A DNA stretch of 18,831 nt from Prevotella sp. CAG:755 (GTDB lineage: Bacteria; Bacteroidota; Bacteroidia; Bacteroidales; Bacteroidaceae). The notes beneath the pieces are model-generated. The model was not told the DNA's origin. It searched no databases and worked only from the letters and a program-made list of their open reading frames with translations. The translations under genes were made by a program, and so were the position numbers. The DNA is taken from contig HF989138.1 of assembly GCA_000431275.1 (NCBI GenBank), positions 1 to 18,831 on the forward strand, in the 5' to 3' direction. Positions 13,613 to 18,831 of the stretch are shown in pieces; positions within the stretch are counted from its first letter, which is position 1, and each line of letters opens with the position of its first letter.

Positions 13613-14755
13613 ATGACACATAAATACCTCATCGGGTGTGCAGCCGTGCTGGCTGCCGCTTCCCTCAGCTCTTGTATCCGCGAAGAAGCTGCCAACGCCG
13701 AATGCGACATCACGGGCGTCGACTCGGCATGGGTCAGCAGTCTCCGCACGGCAGGCATCATCAAAGGCGAACCCCTTATCAGCAATACGTCCGTCCGTTT
13801 CATCAAACGGCGCAGTGACGTCGATTGTTCTGCCCTTGCGCCGGTATTCACCCTGACCCCGGGCGCCACCATCAGCCCCGCCAACGGGACGGAGCGCGAC
13901 TTCACCACGCCGCAGACCTATACCGTCACAGCCGAAGATGGTTATTGGAAGAAATCCTATACCGTCGAATTCAGCGTCATGCAGGCCTCCTCATTCTACG
14001 GGTTCGACCACGCCAAGCTCGACCCCACAGGGCGTTATCACGAGTTCTACGACCTGCAAGGCAACCTGGCCAAGCCTGACACCTCCCGCATCTGGGCGAG
14101 CGGCAACGGCGGCTACGCATTCACCGGCATGGCCCACAACCCGTTTGACTACCCCACGAGCCTCTCCGAAGAAGGCCACACGGGGGGCTGTGTCCGCCTC
14201 GAAACCAAGGCCACGGGCGACTTCGGCGAGAGCGTAGGCATGCGCATCGCCGCAGGCAACCTCTTCATCGGCGAATTCCGCACCCAGTCGGCCGTGCTCT
14301 ATCCGCGCCGCGCCACGCGCTTCGGCCTGCAAGTGGTGGGCAGCCGCCCGCTCTCCCTGCGCGGCTACTATAAATACACGGCCGGCGAGACGTTCACCGA
14401 CGAGCTCGGCACGCCCCACCCCGAGATGCACGACACGTGCGACATCTACGCCGTGGTCTACGAAGTCGACCCCGACAATTTCGTCCCCCTCAACGGCGAC
14501 GACGTGCTCAGCTCCGACCGCATCGTGCTCATGTCACGCATTGCCGATCCGGGCGAACCGCAGGAGTGGACTTTTTTTGACGAACCCTTCACGCCGCGCA
14601 ACGGCAAGGAGTTCGACTACGCCCGCCTCAGCACCGACGGCTATGCCATCGCCATCGTCATGACGTCGAGTCGCCAGGGCGCCTACTTCCGCGGCAGCGT
14701 CGGCAGCGTGCTCCTTGTCGACGACCTCGAACTCGTTTATGAAGCGTCTGAATAA
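13613..14755 (+). CDS. PCMD domain lipoprotein
   Basis: A 380-residue surface or periplasmic lipoprotein. The signal peptide ends in L-S-S-C21, a good lipobox. Residues about 30-135 form an Ig-like/DUF5018-type repeat (F-T-L-T-P-G-A-T-I-S-P-A-N-G-T ... Y-T-V-T-A-E-D-G), then a PCMD domain (putative carbohydrate metabolism domain, PF13201) fills about 140-378, with the typical ending V-G-S-V-L-L-V-D-D-L-E-L-V-Y. PCMD proteins are frequent in Bacteroidales surface glycan loci; their activity is not established. It is the first gene of an operon; the beta-barrel protein follows after 40 bases without a terminator. Confidence 0.88.
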   Translation: MTHKYLIGCAAVLAAASLSSCIREEAANAECDITGVDSAWVSSLRTAGIIKGEPLISNTSVRFIKRRSDVDCSALAPVFTLTPGATISPANGTERDFTTPQTYTVTAEDGYWKKSYTVEFSVMQASSFYGFDHAKLDPTGRYHEFYDLQGNLAKPDTSRIWASGNGGYAFTGMAHNPFDYPTSLSEEGHTGGCVRLETKATGDFGESVGMRIAAGNLFIGEFRTQSAVLYPRRATRFGLQVVGSRPLSLRGYYKYTAGETFTDELGTPHPEMHDTCDIYAVVYEVDPDNFVPLNGDDVLSSDRIVLMSRIADPGEPQEWTFFDEPFTPRNGKEFDYARLSTDGYAIAIVMTSSRQGAYFRGSVGSVLLVDDLELVYEASE

Positions 14756-14795
14756 TCACGCATAGCTCCTTCACACCCCCACACAGACCCACGAC

Positions 14796-15566
14796 ATGAA
14801 GAAAAGCATACTCTGCCTCACGCTCGGCTTATTGAGCCTCACCATGCCCCTTCACGCCCAAAAAAGCGAGGGCGAATCCATCCTGCGCGCCGCGCTGAAA
14901 GGATGGCACGTCAAGCTGCGCGCCGGCTTCCTGCTCGGCGGCACAACGCCACTGCCCCTGCCCCAGGAAATCCGCTCCATCGACAGCTATAACCCGACGA
15001 TGAACATCGCCATCGAAGGTGGTGCACAAAAAATGTTTGAACCCACAAAATGGGGAATGGCGCTCGGTGTGCGCCTCGAAACGAAAGGCATGAAGACCGA
15101 CGCCACCGTGAAAAACTACCACATGGAGATGACCGCCGACGACGGCGGGTACATGGTCGGCGCTTGGACCGGACACGTCAAGACAAACGTCCGCGCCACC
15201 TACCTGACGTTCCCCATCCTCGCGGTCTACAAGGTGGCACCGCGCTGGGAACTCCGTGGCGGCCCTTACCTCTCCTGGATGTACGACGGCAACTTCTCGG
15301 GCGAGGCCTACGACGGCTACCTGCGCCACGACAACCCCACGGGCGAGAAAGCCGAAGTCAACCGCGCCTCTTACGACTTCTCGGACGACCTGCGCCGCTT
15401 CCAGTGGGGCGTGCAGGTCGGCGCGGAATGGCAGGCCTACAAGCACCTGAGCGTCTACGTCGACCTGACATGGGGACTCAACTCCATCTTCCCCAAAGAC
15501 TACGACAGCATCACCTTTGCGCTCTACCCCGTCTATGCCAACGCCGGATTTTCTTACCTGTTCTAA
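14796..15566 (+). CDS. Outer-membrane beta-barrel (porin family) protein
   Basis: A 256-residue protein with a signal peptide (M-K-K-S-I-L ... L-H-A, about 1-21) and alternating-residue beta strands such as W-G-M-A-L-G-V-R-L-E, W-E-L-R-G-G-P-Y-L-S-W and F-Q-W-G-V-Q-V-G-A-E-W. It ends in F-S-Y-L-F, a C-terminal aromatic expected of barrels inserted by BamA. It fits the OMP_b-brl_2 porin-like family, often found beside PCMD lipoproteins in Bacteroidales. Its strand number suggests a small barrel rather than a TonB-dependent transporter. It lies 40 bases after the lipoprotein gene and probably partners with it at the surface. Confidence 0.85.
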   Translation: MKKSILCLTLGLLSLTMPLHAQKSEGESILRAALKGWHVKLRAGFLLGGTTPLPLPQEIRSIDSYNPTMNIAIEGGAQKMFEPTKWGMALGVRLETKGMKTDATVKNYHMEMTADDGGYMVGAWTGHVKTNVRATYLTFPILAVYKVAPRWELRGGPYLSWMYDGNFSGEAYDGYLRHDNPTGEKAEVNRASYDFSDDLRRFQWGVQVGAEWQAYKHLSVYVDLTWGLNSIFPKDYDSITFALYPVYANAGFSYLF

Positions 15567-15636
15567 CCACACATCATTATATATAGCCCCAGAGGAACAA
15601 TCATCAAACTTCAAACAAACATAAAACGTACGACGT

Positions 15637-16263
15637 ATGAAGAAAGCATTACTTACCTTTTTCCTTGGTGCCTGCGCCCTCGTGGCCAGCGCACAAAGCG
15701 TAGCCTCGAACGTAGCCGGAGAATACACGGGCAACATCTGGATCGCCCTCGGCGCACCCGTCGACACCACGAACCAAGACACCCGCCTGCCCGACCAGCA
15801 CGTCACCATCACCGCCGGTGAGACCGAAGGCACCATCAACTTCTCCCTCCCCAACTTCCAGTTCGGCGGTGCCCCGGTGGGCGACATCGTGCTGAACGCC
15901 GTCCCCGTCTTCCTCGCCGAGACCGGCTACATCAACTTCGGCGACAACCCCGCCGTGCCCCTCTCGCTGGCCGATGGCGCCATTCTGGCCACCGCGCAGA
16001 TCAACACCGCCGAGAGCTTCATCAACGGCAACTTCATCCACGCCAAGATCGACGTTGTGTGGACCAACGGAGGCAACCTGCCGATCAACGTGCTCTTCGA
16101 GGGAACAACCAACACCGTAGGCATCGCCTCCATCACGACGGCCGCCAACGCCCAGACCGGCACCTACACTCTCACCGGCGCCCTCGTCAACACCACCGGC
16201 TCGACCAACGGCCTCCCCGACGGCATCTACATCGTCAATGGTAAGAAAACAATCATCAAGTAA
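15637..16263 (+). CDS. Calycin-like domain secreted protein
   Basis: A 208-residue secreted protein: signal peptide about 1-19 (A-L-V-A-S-A-Q), then a calycin-like beta-barrel domain (PF13944) from about 24 to 180: V-A-G-E-Y-T-G-N-I-W-I-A-L-G, V-T-I-T-A-G-E-T-E-G-T-I-N-F-S-L-P-N-F and G-D-I-V-L-N-A-V-P-V. It ends with a short G-I-Y-I-V-N-G-K-K tail. Calycins usually bind small ligands inside the barrel; the ligand here is unknown. The gap before the gene is 70 bases with no promoter or terminator seen, so it is probably cotranscribed. The 744-residue gene starts 10 bases after its stop. Confidence 0.85.
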   Translation: MKKALLTFFLGACALVASAQSVASNVAGEYTGNIWIALGAPVDTTNQDTRLPDQHVTITAGETEGTINFSLPNFQFGGAPVGDIVLNAVPVFLAETGYINFGDNPAVPLSLADGAILATAQINTAESFINGNFIHAKIDVVWTNGGNLPINVLFEGTTNTVGIASITTAANAQTGTYTLTGALVNTTGSTNGLPDGIYIVNGKKTIIK

Positions 16264-16273
16264 TACGACAACA

Positions 16274-18508
16274 ATGAAGAAAATCGCACTACTGAGCCTG
16301 TTCGCCCTCGCGGCCGGACCGCTCACTGCGCAACAAATCAATGGCTCGTTCGACGACGCGTGGGAAGAATGCATTCCCTATAAATATAGCAAAGCCGTCG
16401 GAACGACTCCCCAAGGATGGAACATTGCCAGTATCGGATACAAAGTCGTCATTTTCGACGTAACAAAGGAGATGGGTATGCAGGCTGAAGGGGTGACCGG
16501 GTCAGGCGTAACCCTCGTCAATCGGTATGTTGGCATGATGGGCATGGGACAAACTGCACCTGGATACATCACGCTTGGCACGCCATGGAATGCTGCGAGA
16601 GCAACCGTGGGAGGGGATCCTCCTATCACAGAAAAGGACGGCGGCGCGTTTGGCGGCATTAATTTTACCTACCGTCCCGATGCCCTCCGTTTCTCTTACA
16701 AGCGCAGCCTCGGAAAAACAGGTTCAATCGAAGAGAGTGAAGACGCTGGCATCGAGAATTCGAGTGAAGACGCTTCTGTTATTGCCCTGCTGTGGAAAGG
16801 CCAATACTCATCGTCGGTTGGTGTGGGTGTAAGTCTCGGTTCTTCACCGACCAAGGAACCCATGATCGACCGCGAAAAGGACGTGATGGGCATGATCACC
16901 GACGGCGTCACGAAGAGCGCAGACGCCGAATGCATCGCCACTATCAATTACTCCATCGAAGGCAACCAAGCAGAATGGAAGACGCTGACCATACCGTTCA
17001 ATTACACTTCCGACGCCACGCCCGAGAAGATCAACGTCATCTTCTCGTCGGCCGACTACTTCGGCGACCGCGACGCCATCGGTGCAGGCAACTCCCTGAC
17101 CATCGACAACGTCGAGCTCATCTACAACTCGCAGCTTGCAAGCCTCGCCTACAACGGCACGGCCATCGAGGGCTTCGACAAGGACAACCAGTACTACACC
17201 GTGACGGGCGAATACACCGACGACTGCCTCACGGCGGTGTCGGACGGCGCAGGCGCCAGCGTGAAAGTTTCGTACAACGCCGAGAACCGCATCGCCACGA
17301 TTACGGTCGAAGGCAACGACATTGCCTCCAACCCGGAGAACAAGCACGAGTATTACGTCATGTTCGCCCCCGAGACCACGGCTTACGCCAGCAAGCTCAT
17401 CATGGGCCTGGCCGGAACGATGCTTCCGCCCGCCACGGAAAACGTGGGAATCTCCGAAATCAACGGAGGCAAGGCCCACTTCCTTCTGAGTAACTTTGCG
17501 TTCCAAGGAATGGTTATGGGCGACATTCTCCTGACCGACGTAGAGTGCAAGGAAGCCGAGGACGGTTCCCTCACGCTGCACAAGGAACAGACTATCCGCG
17601 TGTTCGGCGACGCTGGCAATACGTTAGGCGACCTGCCTGTCGTGCTGAACGGCACGCTCAAAGACGACAAGTTGAATGCCGACCTGAGCATCACATTGAA
17701 AGGTGTGATCCCCATTAGCGTAAATGTTTACCCCACTTCCACGCCCTACGTCGACCTCACCGCACTCACTGGCGTAGCCAGCCAGTTTGCCGCTGTGAAG
17801 GACGGACTCACCAATCCGAACTGTCTCTTCTACGTGACCGACGCCACGCTGGCTGGCGACAATGTCATCGTCGACACCGAGTGCCAGAAGCTCGTGCTCT
17901 CTGAGGACGCCGCCTTCTTCGCTCCCAAGGCCTTCACGGCTGCCGAAGTGTCGTTCGACCGCGACTTCGCCGCCGGTCGCGTGAACACGTTCGTCCTCCC
18001 GTTCACGTTCACCGTACCCGACGGCATAAGCGTCACGAAGCTCAACAAGGTGGAAGGAACCACCCTGACTTTCAGCCCCGTGACCACAGCCGAAGCCAAC
18101 ACGCCCTATCTCATCGAGACCAACGAAACCCGTCCGTTCGACGCCCTGACCAACGTTGAAGTGGCCGCCACGGCTACCGTCGACGTCACCGTAAGTGGCG
18201 TGACGCACCACGGTGCTTTCGACAGCGAGACCGTAACGTCGGGCGAAACCGCTTACTACGGATGGAACGAGAACGGTGAGTTCGTCAAAGCCACGACCGG
18301 CACGCTCCTGCCGTTCCGTACCTACCTCACCACCAGCGCAGCCCAAGCCGCACCGTCCTTCAAGGTCATCATGGACAAGCCGACGGGCATCGACACCATC
18401 ACGACGACCGAAACAGACGGCGCCATCTACGACCTCACGGGCCGCCGTGTTGAAAAAGCAGTCAAAGGCATCTACATCCGCGACGGTAAGAAAGTATATA
18501 TCAAATAA
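16274..18508 (+). CDS. Multidomain PCMD + calycin-like surface protein with sorting tail
   Basis: A 744-residue exported protein. Signal peptide 1-19 (ends L-T-A-Q). Residues about 21-285 form a PCMD-type domain (F-D-D-A-W-E ... P-Q-G-W-N ... L-T-I-D-N-V-E-L-I-Y). About 286-365 is a beta domain (L-A-Y-N-G-T-A-I-E-G-F ... I-A-T-I-T-V-E-G-N-D). About 368-488 is a calycin-like domain (F-L-L-S-N-F-A-F-Q-G ... M-G-D-I-L-L-T-D-V), followed by a long beta-rich region to about 700. The tail 705-744 (I-Y-D-L-T-G-R-R-V ... G-I-Y-I-R-D-G-K-K-V) resembles type IX secretion or surface-anchoring tails. ATG 16274 starts a good signal peptide 10 bases after the previous gene; the upstream frame (16238) overlaps that gene and is rejected. 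It joins two domains present as separate proteins earlier in the operon. Function unknown. Confidence 0.86.
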   Translation: MKKIALLSLFALAAGPLTAQQINGSFDDAWEECIPYKYSKAVGTTPQGWNIASIGYKVVIFDVTKEMGMQAEGVTGSGVTLVNRYVGMMGMGQTAPGYITLGTPWNAARATVGGDPPITEKDGGAFGGINFTYRPDALRFSYKRSLGKTGSIEESEDAGIENSSEDASVIALLWKGQYSSSVGVGVSLGSSPTKEPMIDREKDVMGMITDGVTKSADAECIATINYSIEGNQAEWKTLTIPFNYTSDATPEKINVIFSSADYFGDRDAIGAGNSLTIDNVELIYNSQLASLAYNGTAIEGFDKDNQYYTVTGEYTDDCLTAVSDGAGASVKVSYNAENRIATITVEGNDIASNPENKHEYYVMFAPETTAYASKLIMGLAGTMLPPATENVGISEINGGKAHFLLSNFAFQGMVMGDILLTDVECKEAEDGSLTLHKEQTIRVFGDAGNTLGDLPVVLNGTLKDDKLNADLSITLKGVIPISVNVYPTSTPYVDLTALTGVASQFAAVKDGLTNPNCLFYVTDATLAGDNVIVDTECQKLVLSEDAAFFAPKAFTAAEVSFDRDFAAGRVNTFVLPFTFTVPDGISVTKLNKVEGTTLTFSPVTTAEANTPYLIETNETRPFDALTNVEVAATATVDVTVSGVTHHGAFDSETVTSGETAYYGWNENGEFVKATTGTLLPFRTYLTTSAAQAAPSFKVIMDKPTGIDTITTTETDGAIYDLTGRRVEKAVKGIYIRDGKKVYIK

Positions 18509-18526
18509 CCCATAGCACTGACAGAC

Positions 18527-18691
18527 ATGCAGAAAAAAGCATATATCGCCCCCACAAGCGAGATCATCAGCCTCAGCACCGAAGCTCCCATCCTGGCCGG
18601 TAGCGTCACGGTAGACATAGATACGGCGCCCGAACAGGACGATGTGACGTTCCAGAGTTTCAAGGAACAGAACACGACCTACTGGGACTAA
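18527..18691 (+). CDS. Small peptide of 54 residues
   Basis: A short frame starts at ATG 18527, 18 bases after the previous stop. It begins M-Q-K-K-A-Y-I-A-P-T-S-E-I-I-S-L-S, then P-I-L-A-G-S-V (21-27), and ends in an acidic stretch with T-T-Y-W-D. The N-terminal pattern K-K-x-Y-I-x-P-x-x-E followed by L-x-G-S/L-A-G-S recurs, as far as I recall, in small Bacteroidales proteins next to surface-protein genes, but no function is known to me. There is no membrane helix. It fits a leader-plus-core precursor with a G-S junction as well as a small structural protein. Position, frame length and the downstream terminator support it as a real last gene of the operon. Confidence 0.7.
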   Translation: MQKKAYIAPTSEIISLSTEAPILAGSVTVDIDTAPEQDDVTFQSFKEQNTTYWD

Positions 18692-18741
18692 ACCCAAAAC
18701 CATAGGCCCACCCGCATGCCCCCGAGGCACGCGGCCCGATA

Positions 18742-18778
18742 CAAGCGGCAAACCCCGGACAACGGAGTTTGCCGCTTG
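18742..18778 (+). terminator. Terminator-like hairpin of the surface operon
   Basis: CAAGCGGCAAAC (18742-18753) and GTTTGCCGCTTG (18767-18778) form a perfect 12-bp stem around a 13-base loop, 50 bases after the last stop. No T run follows. Confidence 0.75.
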
Positions 18779-18800
18779 CGCTGTATCCAAGTGCCCGCCC

Positions 18801-18825
18801 GTAGGGGCGCCACTTGTGACGCCCG
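18801..18825. repeat. GTAGGGGCG...CGCCC inverted-repeat motif
   Basis: GTAGGGGCG leads into GGGCGCCAC-TT-GTGACGCCC (18805-18824), a near-perfect stem with one mismatch. From memory, motifs of the form GTAGGGGCG-N-CGCCCG are dispersed intergenic repeats in many bacterial genomes. Only one copy is in the window, and it runs to near its edge. Confidence 0.5.
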
Positions 18826-18831
18826 GTGCCG

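Noticed and set aside
17624-18790. Minus-strand frame of 388 codons at the right end
   Set aside because: Antisense to the fusion protein, the small peptide and the terminator; low-complexity Gly/Val/Asp/Arg composition.
1-18831. CRISPR array or rRNA
   Set aside because: No regularly spaced short repeats with unique spacers and no rRNA-like sequence were seen.

Overview
The window reads as Bacteroidales DNA, probably a Prevotella-like genus. Several promoters carry the Bacteroidetes -7 box TAnnTTTG, most with a TTG or TTTG about 20 bases upstream. Ribosome-binding sites are mostly weak, secreted proteins end in the Y-D-x-T-G-x-R...G-I-Y-I tail common in this order, and the families present (BT4734-type primase, DUF3109, calycin-like and PCMD domains) are typical of it.

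Left part (1 to about 5761): an integrated mobile element inserted at the 3' end of a tRNA-Leu(CAA) gene. It holds a complete tyrosine recombinase, two unrecognised proteins each preceded by a copy of an imperfect ~100-bp direct repeat, and a replication-type operon: helix-turn-helix protein, RepA-like RecA-fold ATPase, BT4734/PriCT-type primase and an 82-residue unknown. Stops and starts overlap within this operon. Between ATPase and primase lies a cluster of GTGCAAT heptamers that could be a replication origin or operator. No relaxase is visible. The left attachment site must lie left of the window.

Middle (5762-8610): chromosomal housekeeping. The tRNA-Leu has its own promoter. It is followed by mannose-1-phosphate guanylyltransferase (GDP-mannose synthesis), a strong hairpin, and the opposing pair uracil-DNA glycosylase / DUF3109 cysteine-cluster protein.

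Right part (8611-18831): GC-rich accessory chromosome. Two tandem serine-type sulfatases are about 85-90% identical by eye and share a 128-bp stretch with no differences. Only the first carries a lectin-like domain and a sorting-type tail. A YgbA-family protein (nitric-oxide-linked in enterobacteria) lies convergent to them. Then one operon encodes a PCMD lipoprotein, an outer-membrane beta-barrel, a calycin-like protein, a large PCMD + calycin fusion, and an easily missed 54-residue peptide, ending in a 12-bp hairpin. The operon looks like a cell-surface system of unknown substrate.

The most unusual points are the heptamer cluster, the repeated intergenic unit, the strand-biased CCTCAAC word in the element, the sulfatase pair with a gene-conversion signature, the fusion protein that joins two domains encoded separately upstream, and the small terminal peptide.
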